Shown here: positions 54,976-64,000 of the stretch, piece by piece
Layout: each line of letters starts with the position of its first letter
Position numbering within the stretch: position 1 is the first letter of the stretch
From: Silurus meridionalis
Lineage: Eukaryota; Chordata; Actinopteri; Siluriformes; Siluridae
NCBI RefSeq assembly: GCF_014805685.1
Contig: NC_060902.1
Coordinates: 878,645 to 942,644, forward strand
Direction: 5' to 3'
Length of the DNA: 64,000 nt
Notes under the pieces: generated by a model
Seen by the model: only the letters and a program-made list of their open reading frames with translations
The model's database searches: none
What the model was told of the DNA's origin: nothing
Translations under genes and position numbers: made by a program

Positions 54976-55168
54976 TAACGTTACCATCTCTAAGAGAGAG
55001 AAATAGAAAGAGGGGTAAGTAAACAGAGGGATGATGGAGAGAAGGATGTAAAACAGATGGTTGATAAAGAAAGGGATGATAGATAGAGAGAGGGATGGTA
55101 GAAAGATGTTGGTAGAAAGAGGGATAGTAGCTAAAGATAGATAGAGGGAAGATAGATGATATTACCCA

Positions 55169-56438
55169 TCATTCTTGCATCCCTTTCTCTATCTTTCTAT
55201 CACTTTCTCTACTTCTTCTTCTTCTTTCGGTGGCTCCTATTACCCCCCTGTCCTCTACATCTGCCTCTTTCACACCAACTACCTGCATGTCTTCCCTCAC
55301 CACATCCATAAACCTTCTCCTTGGTCTTCCTCTTTTCCTCCTTCCTGGTGTCTCCATCCTCAGCATTCTCCTACTGATATACCCCATGTCCCTGCTCTGC
55401 ACATGTCCAAACCATCTCAATCTCACCTCCCTCACCTTGTCTCCAAAACATGTGCTATCCCTCTAATAAACTCATTTCTAATCCTGTCCATCGTCGTCAC
55501 TCCCAACAAACATCTCAACATCTTCAGTTCTGCTACCTCCAGCTCCACCTCCTGTCTTTTACTCAATGCCACTGTCTCTAATCCATACAACATCTCAGGT
55601 CTCACCACAGTCCTATAAACTTTCCCTTTCACTCTCACAGATACTCTTCTATCACAAATCACTCCTGCTATCACTCTTCTCCACCCACTCCACCCTGCCT
55701 GCACTCTTTTCTTCACTTCTAACACACTCTCCATTACTTTGCACTGTTGACCCCAGGTTCCTGAAATCCTCCATCTTCTCCACCTCTTCTCCTGCAACCG
55801 CACCCTCCACTGCCCTCCCTCTCATTCACACACATGTACTCTGTCTTACTCCTACTGACTTTCATTCCCTTCTCTCCAGCGTGAACCTCCACCTCTTCAG
55901 GATCTTCTCAACCTGCTTCCTACTCTCACCACAAGTCACAATATCATCCACAAACATCATAGTCCACGGAGACTCCTGTCTGACCTCGTCCGTCAACCTG
56001 TCCATCACCACTGCAAACAGGAAAGGGCTCAGAGCCGATCCTTGATGCAGTCCAACCTCCACCTTGAACCAGTTTGTCGTTTCAACTGCACACATCACTT
56101 CTGTCACACTGTCCTCATACATGTCCTGCACCACCCTCACATACTTCTCTATCACACCAGACTTCCTCATACAATACCACAACTCCTCTCTCCACACTGT
56201 CGTACGCTTTCTCTAAATCCACAAACACACAATGCAACTCCTTCTGACCTTCTCTATACTTCTCCATCAACATTCTCAAAGCAAATAATGCGTCTGTGGT
56301 GCTCTTCCTCGGCATGAAACCATACTGCTGCTCACAGATGGTCACCTCTTCTCTCAGCCTGGCTTCCACTACTCTTTCCCATAACTTCATGGTGTAACTG
56401 ATCAACTTTATTCCCCTGTAGTTACTGCAGGTCTGCAC
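55169..56438 (-). pseudogene. LINE reverse transcriptase fragment, disrupted and 5'-truncated
   Basis: Three or four open segments on the - strand line up as one reverse transcriptase C-terminal half. Within 56438-56115 lie NYRGIKLISYTMKLWERVVEARLRE-type and QQYGFMPRKSTTDALFALRMLMEKYR-type motifs with VFVDLEKAYDSV. Within 56197-55862 lie ELWYCMRKSGV, VGLHQGSALSPFLFAVVMD and the catalytic PWTMMFVDDIV. Within 55803-55432 lie KRVQAGWSGWRR and RPEMLYGLETVAL, and within 55435-55169 RLRWFGHVQSRD and GRRKRGRPRRRFMD. Frameshifts separate the segments and the endonuclease domain is absent, so it is dead. The motifs fit the RTE-like non-LTR group common in fish, though clade assignment is tentative. 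It is flanked by degenerate purine repeats on the left and their complement on the right. Confidence 0.9.
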
Positions 56439-56449
56439 ATCTCCCTATC

Positions 56450-56880
56450 ACTGTCTCAACTATCTCTCTCTTTATCTTTTCTCTCTTTATCATCCCTCTC
56501 TCTATAATGTCTCTCTCTACCATCTCTTTCTATCATCCCTTTCTCTATCATCACTCTCTTTACCATCCATCTCTTCACTATCCCTCTCTCTCTATCATAA
56601 CTTTCTTTATCAACCATCTGTTTACCATCCCTCTCTCTACAATGCCTCTCTTTTCCATTCTACTCACAATCATCCCTCTCTCCATCATCTCTATATTACT
56701 GTCTTTATGATCCCTCTTTCTACCATCCCTCTTCATCATCCATCTCCATATCCCTCTATCTTTCTCTCTCTATCCCTATCTTTCTCTCTCTATCCCTTTA
56801 TCTTTCTCTCTATCACCCCTCTCTCTATCTCTCTTCCATTCTTTTCTCTATCATCAAGATTTATCAATACTTTCTATCTT
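56450..56880. repeat. Degenerate TCTATCATCCCTCTC minisatellite
   Basis: Many imperfect copies of a unit close to TCTATCATCCCTCTC. The reverse complement unit (GAGGGATGATAGA) is repeated at about 55000-55165, on the other side of the LINE fragment. Confidence 0.8.
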
Positions 56881-57159
56881 TCTCATTTTTCTTTCTCACT
56901 ACCATCCTTCTTTAAATTATTACTATCATTTCATCCTGTAATCTTTTTCCAACAGTTAGTTCCTCCTTCCTGATTTTTATTTACTGCTTTTGTTGTTTTA
57001 TATTCCTTTACTTTATTATTTTCTTTCCTCTGTATCTCTTTTTCATTGCTTTATTTTTTCCTCCTTCTATCTTTCATTGTTTCTTCCATTCAATTTTTTT
57101 TTTACTTTTTACTTTTTCTTTCTTTACAATCTTGAAAATGAACTTGTACTAATGTCCCC

Positions 57160-57182
57160 TCTCTCTCTCTCTCTCTCTCTCT
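57160..57182. repeat. (CT)n in a long pyrimidine-rich stretch
   Basis: A short perfect run; the surrounding 56500-57600 is strongly pyrimidine-biased, with another CT run at 57520-57560. ORFs predicted here reflect that bias. Confidence 0.9.
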
Positions 57183-57516
57183 TTTCTGGATTTTCAGCAT
57201 CTTCTCATTCTCCCTGACAATCTCCATCTCTGACATTCTTTTTGTTTTTTTTCCTTCTACACCTCTCACACCATCCATTTACTTCTTCTTTTTCCATCTG
57301 TTTTTCTCTCACTTCCATTTACTTTTTTCAATGCCTATTACAGTTTCAGCCATTTCTCCATGTCTTCCCTTTGCTTTATTTTTCCATTCTCACTCCTTCC
57401 TTCTCTCATCTCTTATTCACTTATTTCCACTTCTCTCTCTCTCTCTTTCTCTCTCCCCAAATCAACCACATTTCTCTCACCTCTGCCTGTTTCTCTCATT
57501 CATCCCTTTCTATCCA

Positions 57517-57566
<50 letters not shown>

Positions 57567-57655
57567 CCTCTCCATCCGGCTCCATTTATCTCGCTTTTCT
57601 CTAATTCTGCTTTAATAACCCGGAGCCTTCATTTATCACAGTATTGAAGAGCGTC

Positions 57656-57671
57656 AGGTCATCTGAGGTCA
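57656..57671 (+). promoter_or_regulatory. Perfect DR4 nuclear-receptor site
   Basis: AGGTCA TCTG AGGTCA, the spacing preferred by thyroid hormone receptor and LXR heterodimers. It is 2.2 kb from the smug1 3' end, in repeat-rich DNA, so function is doubtful. Confidence 0.35.
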
Positions 57672-57681
57672 CCATCTCTCT

Positions 57682-57818
57682 CACACACACAAACACACAC
57701 ACACACACACACACACACAACGCATAAAAGAAGATCGCAAAAGAAATCGAAATATTTAGAAAAACTCACGAATGAAGTTTATTGCTGATCAGATCAACCT
57801 GAATGACATTCTCTCTTT

Positions 57819-57869
<51 letters not shown>

Positions 57870-58072
57870 TGAAAGACATGTAATTAGACATGCACACACA
57901 CTCAGACACACACACACACACACAATAAAACACCCTAAGCACTCAGACACACACAGCATGAAACACACACACTCAGACACACACACACACACACACACAC
58001 ACACTGTGTGAAACAGTGATACACACACACACACACACACACACACAGAATGAAAGACATGTAATTAGACAT

Positions 58073-58127
<55 letters not shown>

Positions 58128-58160
58128 AAAACACCTAAGCACTCAGACACACACAGCATG

Positions 58161-58198
<38 letters not shown>

Positions 58199-58437
58199 TG
58201 AAACACATGTACAAACACCGATACACACACACACACACAGAATGAAAGACATGTAATTAGACATGCACACACACTCAGACACACACACACAAAAACACCC
58301 TAAGCACTGAGACACACACAGCATGAGACACACACACTCAGACACACACACACACACACACGTAGAAACACAGACACACAAACACACACATGCAGCATAA
58401 AACACACACTCAGACACACAGTGTGAAACACACATAG

Positions 58438-58476
<39 letters not shown>
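57682..58476. repeat. Complex CA satellite with a higher-order unit of about 190 bases
   Basis: CA runs alternate with non-repetitive words. GAATGAAAGACATGTAATT begins near 57867, 58048 and 58240, spacing about 180-190 bases, each followed by TAGACATGCACACAC and later by CTAAGCACT and CAGCATGA segments. Three block copies are clear. Confidence 0.93.
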
Positions 58477-59458
58477 AAGCTTGAAGGCAAAACAACTGTG
58501 TGTGTTTTACGCTTTGAAATGTAGTTTCTTAACACAATGTTTTGTTCTTTTCATTTAAATTCCCTATAAATGTATTTTATTTATATTTTAGTGAATGAAC
58601 TGATTTATTGCACCACCAGCCGAATGTCAAAATCACTTTAGTTTCACTGTGACTTTTAAAACAGAGCTACAAACAAGATCAACTTTTTCATTTATTTATA
58701 TTATTTTTATTATTAGTTTTGTTTCTGCACATCGTGTGAGCGAGTTGTGAATAATTTTGTTCAGAAAGTCTCAGTGACTGAAAAGTGAAATAAATAAGCG
58801 AACAAATAAATACAATAAAAATATCCAATAGAAAAAATAAGAAATATAGAATTATTACAGAAACAACCAGAAATTTCTGATGAGTTTTTAATGTTTGACC
58901 ATGCGATTTACACGATTATCATCATTACACAATTCACAGATTAATATTCACATTTAATTCGATCAAATGTCCCATAATGCTCCTGGTGATCACATGACAA
59001 GCCGTGACACATGGAAACCCCGCCCACTTTTTTTTTTAACATCGAACATTTTAAAATGATATAAAAGTTTACACTCGCAGTGTTTATTATTTATAGTTAC
59101 ACACTAAAGTGATAAATTCAGCACCTAAAAGAAAATGTACGTCTTTCTCTACATCTCTTTCTTTTTTACAACTTTCTGTATTTCTTTTTTCCTCTTCATC
59201 TTTCTTCATTCCTTTCTTTTTATTGTGAATATTTATTTATTCCATTGGCCAGTTATCTTTCTATCTGTCTTTTTTGCTTCCTTCCATTTTAATTTTTCTT
59301 GTAAACTTTCTTTCGTTCATTACTTAATTCCGCGCAATTTTTCTTTCTTTATTTACTCTTCTTTCTTATTACAGCTTTTGTTTGTTATCTCCTCCTTTCA
59401 TTTTTAATAACTTTTTTAGAATTTTTAGTTTTTCTTTTTATAGCTTTGAATTTGAATT

Positions 59459-59459
59459 T

Positions 59460-59519
<60 letters not shown>

Positions 59520-59571
59520 TCCTTTTTTATAACTTTTTATTTGAATTTTTAGTTTTTTCTTTTTTATAGCT

Positions 59572-59632
<61 letters not shown>
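59459..59632. repeat. Two (TTTC)n arrays
   Basis: About 15 units at 59459-59520 and 15 at 59571-59632, separated by a short segment that itself resembles the preceding flank (GAATTT, AGTTTTTCTTTTTATAGC), so the whole block is duplicated. Confidence 0.94.
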
Positions 59633-59633
<1 letters not shown>

Positions 59634-59864
59634 TTCCCAGGCTCTGAGAGAGTCTGATGCTGAACGAAGCTGGACGCTGGGGTTTAAAACATTGAGTCTG
59701 ATGCTGAAGGACCTTCTGTGCTTGTTAGCTCTTTTATCCATGGAGAGAGTATCAGACCCCGGTCGTGCCTCGTCTGATTAACTGTACTGTAAAGTATGCA
59801 GTGAGTGTAGTGTAACTTTATATAAAACAATATATACAAATAAAAACATTCTATCAGTATACAG

Positions 59865-62750
59865 TCACTTGAGGAGTAAATCCAACACCCCTATCTGCTC
59901 CAGCTTGGTTCGAGCCACAGAAGCCCAACCTTTGTTAGCCAGTGGGTTCCGGGGTGAAGGGTGCATGATACCCTCTACCTTCACCTCCACTCCGGCTTCA
60001 GCGAGGGCACGTCGAGCTCGCTGCTCTGCCACCTTGCCCACTCCGATCACCATGGAAACACCGAGGGCACGTACCACCTGGCACAGCGCAGCGTCGCAGT
60101 GGAGCAGCAGGGCCTCCCGGTCTTCAGCAGGCATCTCGGGGGGGGTCACGTTCCTCCCCGTCTCGGTCATGAACATCAGAGGGCACAGGTTATGGACAAA
60201 ACAATGACGGAAAAAGTGTTGCGGTTCTCCACAGACCTGCTGGAAAAAACTCCAGAACCGCGCGCCACTCACTTCGCTCTGAGAGCAGAGAAAGCCTCTG
60301 ATTGGACGTTTCGGATGCTCGTTAGGAGGATGACCCACCTCACCGCAGATCTTCAGCCAATCGCGGGTGGCCTTTACCTCACCAAACGGAACCTAAATAA
60401 TAAAATTCAGAGCAAAAAAAATTGTAAAAATATATATTAATATTAATACAATAAGTGACTGAGGATGATTAATGTCCTACAACAGCACAATCTCACTTCT
60501 GTCCTAATAACTTCAGATTACAGCTTTACCTCCACAACATCTGACTCTGGAGACTCTGGAGATAAATCAACATCTCTATACAGACAAGGACTTTTTTTAT
60601 ATAACTATAAATAAAGACTATTTTGTTAGAAAGTAACTTTTTGTTAAATAAAACATTCTTGGTTATAATAAATGTTAGTAGGACATTAGTAGATGTTAGT
60701 AGAAGGTAAAGAGTTGCATGTACTCCGGTCTGTGCCATGCCGAACGGTCCCGGGTTCATCCCCAGGAACAGGACGCTCTGTCTCCCGTGGCAGTATTTCT
60801 CAGCATAGAGACGGTGTGTGTCCCACGCGTACTCCAGCGGGTTGTATATATAACGCACCGGATCCCTGAAGGTCAAAGTTCGCAGACAGGCACTAAGTTC
60901 CAGCTCGGCCTGGAGAAACCGAGCTGCCACTGGGGAACAGTTCGGGAAAAATTCATCAGAGTTTAAGATGATTTTCTCCGACTGCTGTTCCTCCACCTGA
61001 GTTTGGTCTCCAGTCTCCTTCCTGCTGCCAATTACAGACAAACACACAAACAAATTTCATCCTTTTGGTTATTTTAAAATGTTAATACACGAGTTATAAA
61101 TAATTCTTATAAGTAAAGATTAATTTTGCTACAAAACAGTAACCTTTCTAATAATTAACACCAAAAATAATAATTCATTGAAGTTTCTTTAATGATTTTC
61201 TTTACATGTTTAATTAGTCTAAAGATTGTTTATTTTTTTTTTTTAGAAGTAGTTCAACACAGTTCATGTCCTATATGATCCTTCTCAGGTAGAACCTGGA
61301 TGGTGTTTTAGTACGGATGTGTGAATTAAAACCGGTTACAGTAGAAAAGATCTACAGTAGAAAGATTCACAGTAGAAAAGTTTCTAGTTGCTGTTTTGCA
61401 AACATTTCAAACTGCCACCAACTGCTACTATACAGAAGTCTATATGTTTATTAGAACCCTCTTTGTTTATATTTCTCTCGTTTTTTTGCAAATTGTACTG
61501 GATAACTTATTATATAGAATGTATACTGATTAGTGCTTTTTTGTGTATCTGTCCTGTACTGTCTTGTTTTTCTCTTGTCTTTTGTCTTACACTGTTTGGA
61601 CTCGGTTGATGCCTTTTAGTAGCTTGGACACCGAATGACAATAAAAGCTTCTTACCTTGACTTGAGTATGAAGTTTACAGTAGGAAACTTTACAGTATAA
61701 ATGGTTATAGTAGAAGAAGGTAATAATATAAAGTTTTATGCAAAAAAAAAAAGAGAAAGTTTAAAGGGGTTACAATCGAAAAGTTTATAGTAGAAAAGTT
61801 AATAGTAAAACTTTTTACAGTAAGAAGATTTACAGTAAAAAGTGTTACAATGGAAAAGTTTACAATAAAAAGGTTACAGAGGAAAGTTTTAGACTATAAA
61901 GGCTTACAGTAGAAAAGTTTACAGTAGAAAAGTTTACAGTAGAAAAGTTTACAGTGGGTTAATTTACAGTAGGTAGGTTTACAGTATAAAGTTTTGTGAT
62001 GGAAAGACAGATGTGTAGGTGTTTTGAATAGATTTGAAGCCCCGCCCAAAACACCTACACGTCATTCCATCACTGCAGACTGAATAGTGATTGGCTTGTT
62101 TTTATTGATGACATATATTTGTGGGGAAGTTTGTTGTTTGTTTTTACAGAAAACGTTTAAAAGCAGATGATACAAAAAACATGTTTTTTTTCTATGATAC
62201 ATGAGGCATGATATAAAGATATAAAAATTATTTTTATTGATATAATTAAATTAAAGGTGTGTGTTATAAACAGTTAAAAGGATGTAATATTTATATTTCA
62301 GGTGCAGTGACAGTGTAAGATATGTAATGTTATATTTAATATATAAAATACTGAAATTGAACCAGAGTCCGTGACGTCATGGTCACGTGACTCTCGAGTT
62401 CCTCTATACACTTTGTGTGTTGTACTGTAAATCCAACACGTTTGGGATTTTATCACAAACTGGAGCAGAAAAAAATATTTTAATGTGCAAAAAGCATTAA
62501 ATTATCTCTATAGTTTATATGACTAAATGTTTAACTTCTTAATTCTCCTAAAATTCGCTGTGCTGCAGATAACAAAAGAGCCGCAGCGCTTCCGGTCTGC
62601 ACGCGTTTATCAGACACTAAAATCCAATCTAGCGAAATAAAAGAAATAAAAAGTTCATGCTCTTCTGTCCGTTTATATATTTATCTATTTCACTCAACTA
62701 ATACACAAAAGAATCTGTTTTTACCTCGGAGGATCATTGTGTCCTAGCAT
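59865..62750 (-). CDS. smug1: SMUG1, single-strand-selective monofunctional uracil-DNA glycosylase
   Basis: Base-excision repair enzyme that removes uracil and hydroxymethyluracil from nuclear DNA. On the - strand the exons are 62750-62725, 61024-60724 and 60392-59865; the joins keep frame and give 284 residues, against 270 in human. The start at 62750 (MLGHNDPP) precedes a good donor (GAG|GTAAAA). The second exon acceptor is an NAG-NAG pair, so residue 9 may be Ser or be skipped. Exon 3 starts G|GTTCCG directly after TGG, restoring AQTGVPFGEV. Family motifs are YNPLEYAW (69-76), the active-site loop [10 protein letters not shown] (96-105, with the catalytic Asn at 99), [24 protein letters not shown] and [13 protein letters not shown] (His253, active-site loop). 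All are intact. SMUG1 neighbours HOXC4 in human, confirming the HoxC identity of the locus. Confidence 0.95.
61320..61995. repeat. TTTACAGTAGAAAAG degenerate minisatellite
   Basis: A 15-base unit repeated with substitutions and small indels at 61335-61385 and 61665-61995; the best conserved copies are at 61905-61950. It is interrupted by a probable retroelement insertion. Confidence 0.85.
61430..61665 (+). mobile_element. Probable LINE 3' tail insertion
   Basis: Ends in GAATGACAATAAAAGCTTCT followed by ACCTTGACTTGAG, like the polyadenylation-type 3' end and CTTGA-type terminal repeats of teleost L2/Rex1-type LINEs. Upstream it has the TGTCCTGTACTGTCTTG wording of such 3' UTRs. No coding sequence remains and the family is tentative. 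Confidence 0.5.
62372..62391. promoter_or_regulatory. CRE palindrome next to an extended E-box palindrome
   Basis: TGACGTCA at 62372-62379 and GTCACGTGAC at 62382-62391 lie two bases apart. They are perfect CREB/ATF and USF/MiT-family (TFEB-like) sites respectively, in smug1 intron 1 about 350 bases inside the first exon. Confidence 0.45.
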
Positions 62751-62794
62751 TCTCCACTAGCGTTCCGGCAACAAAAGGACTATGAAGCCGTGGT

Positions 62795-62814
62795 GCATTC
62801 TGGGATGTGTAGTT
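62795..62814 (-). promoter_or_regulatory. ZNF143 (Staf) type site in smug1 promoter
   Basis: On the - strand AACTACACATCCCAGAATGC has the two halves of the Staf/ZNF143 site (ACTACA and TCCCAGAATGC). It is about 45 bases upstream of the smug1 start codon, a typical housekeeping-promoter location. An ETS core (CCGGAA) lies between the site and the start. Confidence 0.65.
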
Positions 62815-63179
62815 TACACAAACAGACTGGCGTCTCCAAACACCTTTAACGCAGATTTTTAAGTCGACTGATTTAATTAAGACTTAATTTTAGACTCTGT
62901 GAGGACTTTCACACCAAAGGGTCCATTATTTAAGAAGTAGAAGCTCTTAATGTGCCTAGCATGAACAAGAGACTACTTCTGACTAGCACATTTATAACAC
63001 ACCTAATGCTGTGTGAACACAAACCCACAACTGATCTCACAACATCACATCTTCTACACATCACATCTTCTACACATCACTAACATTAAAATGTATTCAG
63101 GAGAAAAGATGTAAAAACTATGACTATGTATACAAGGCCTTCCTGAATTTATCACCTAAAAACTTCTAATGTCCTTATC

Positions 63180-63600
63180 ACTGAATATCATCGAATATTT
63201 ATAATCATTATTTAATATAACTATCATCTAATATACAGAAGTATTATTAAGTAATACTAATTACTATTCAATTTAACTAGTTATTAGCTAACATCTAATT
63301 AGTCGCTATCATACACAGTTAAAAGCTAATACCCCTCGTTATCATCTAACAGGTAACTAGTTTCAGTTAAAATATCTAGCGTTAGCTAACATGCAGTTAT
63401 TGGTTAACATACCAACATATCAATAATACCCCTAATTATCATCTGATACCACTAGTTAATATCACTAATATTAGATAACATACATAGTTATTAGCTAATT
63501 AACCTAGCTTTTAGCTAACATTAGAAATATTAGCTAATATCCCAATTATCATCCAATAATCCTAGTTATTATAGATGTCTAGCTAATACATTTACATTAG
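63180..63600. repeat. Degenerate TAGCTAAC/ATTATCATC repeat
   Basis: Words such as TTATTAGCTAACAT, CCCCTAATTATCATCTGAT and CTAGTTATTA recur many times with mismatches over 420 bases. It looks like an old minisatellite. Confidence 0.65.
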
Positions 63601-63608
63601 TCTCACTT

Positions 63609-63622
<14 letters not shown>

Positions 63623-63665
<43 letters not shown>
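63623..63665. repeat. (CA)n microsatellite
   Basis: About 21 units. Confidence 0.95.
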
Positions 63666-63666
<1 letters not shown>

Positions 63667-64000
63667 CTCTTTAATTGTATCTAATCATGAGTATTATTAG
63701 TGAAGTGCTAAAGAGCAGAAGTCTAAGAGCTAGCACACAATAAACAGTGAAAAATAAACACCAGGTTCTGGCAGGTTCACCAACCCACGAGTAGAACATT
63801 AAACACGGATGTGATGAACACATGCAGCTTCAAGGAATTAATTCAAGTGCTAGTTGATGTTAGCATGCTAATCCAGCCAACAATGTTTTTTAACTCAAAC
63901 CGAGAAGCAGTGCAGCAGATGAAAACTTTCTCAATCAGCAGCCATGTTTGTTCTGTCTGTCCCGTGGGTTCTGTGGTGCACAATGGAAGCATGAAGGTAG

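Larger units (their letters stand above)
61025..62724. other. smug1 intron 1
   Basis: Contains a degenerate minisatellite of TTTACAGTAGAAAAG units, a probable LINE tail (61430-61665) that splits it, and a CRE/E-box pair at 62372-62391. No additional exon was found. Confidence 0.6.
62751..64000. other. smug1 upstream flank
   Basis: After the smug1 promoter the DNA is AT-rich. From about 63180 to 63600 it is a degenerate repeat built from CTAATTATCATCTAAT and TTAGCTAACAT words. A CA microsatellite lies at 63623-63665. No gene is visible up to the window end. Confidence 0.6.

Noticed and set aside
55175..56317. Several + strand ORFs of 78-159 residues
   Set aside because: They are antisense shadows of the decayed LINE reverse transcriptase on the - strand.
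57789..58495. Cys/Val repeat ORFs on the - strand, and the regular blocks as a possible CRISPR array
   Set aside because: They are translations of CA/TG repeats. The blocks are tandem satellite units without distinct spacers, and the genome is vertebrate.

Overview
The window is a stretch of a ray-finned (teleost) fish Hox cluster of the HoxC type, read 5' to 3' on the + strand: hoxc11 (2612-4895), mir-196 (15281-15372), hoxc9 (19408-21305), hoxc6 (31683-32914), hoxc5 (35620-36970, damaged), mir-10 (41046-41131) and hoxc4 (42044-44346). It is followed on the - strand by smug1 (59865-62750), a uracil-DNA glycosylase gene that also borders HOXC4 in human. The HoxC identity rests on paralogue-specific protein starts ([12 protein letters not shown] for group 11, MNSYFTN for C6, MIMSSYLM for C4), on the IYPWMTKLH hexapeptide of group 5, and on the smug1 linkage.

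hoxc10 and hoxc8 are not where they should be. The only helix-3 homeobox sequences I can find belong to the five genes listed. Losing c10 and c8 while keeping c11, c9, c6, c5 and c4 suggests the more reduced teleost duplicate, HoxCb. Zebrafish HoxCb keeps only c13b, c12b, c11b and c6b, so this species would have a fuller version and is not zebrafish. The a/b assignment is an inference.

Layout: 1-2611 is hoxc11 upstream DNA. 4896-15280 is a gene-poor interval where hoxc10 would lie, ending in a TATA-type promoter candidate and mir-196. 15373-19407 leads into hoxc9. 21306-31682 is the interval where hoxc8 would lie; it has no homeobox but has a promoter-like block near 25.7-26.1 kb. hoxc6, hoxc5, mir-10 and hoxc4 are packed in about 13 kb. 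44347-59864 holds a 3' hoxc4 regulatory region with a DR5 retinoic-acid response element, then repeat-rich DNA with a decayed LINE and very long simple repeats. 59865-62750 is smug1, and 62751-64000 is its upstream flank.

The parts make a recognisable circuit. The Hox proteins are anterior-posterior patterning transcription factors. mir-196 sits in the cluster, and the hoxc6 3' UTR carries five miR-196 seed matches, one extended to 15 complementary bases. The RARE behind hoxc4 is the usual entry point of retinoid control. Against this conserved frame the interval is unusually full of microsatellites. hoxc5 has lost its N-terminal reading frame, hoxc9 has a divergent homeodomain, and the c4, c5 and c6 homeoboxes look homogenised. 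This fits a duplicate cluster under relaxed constraint.
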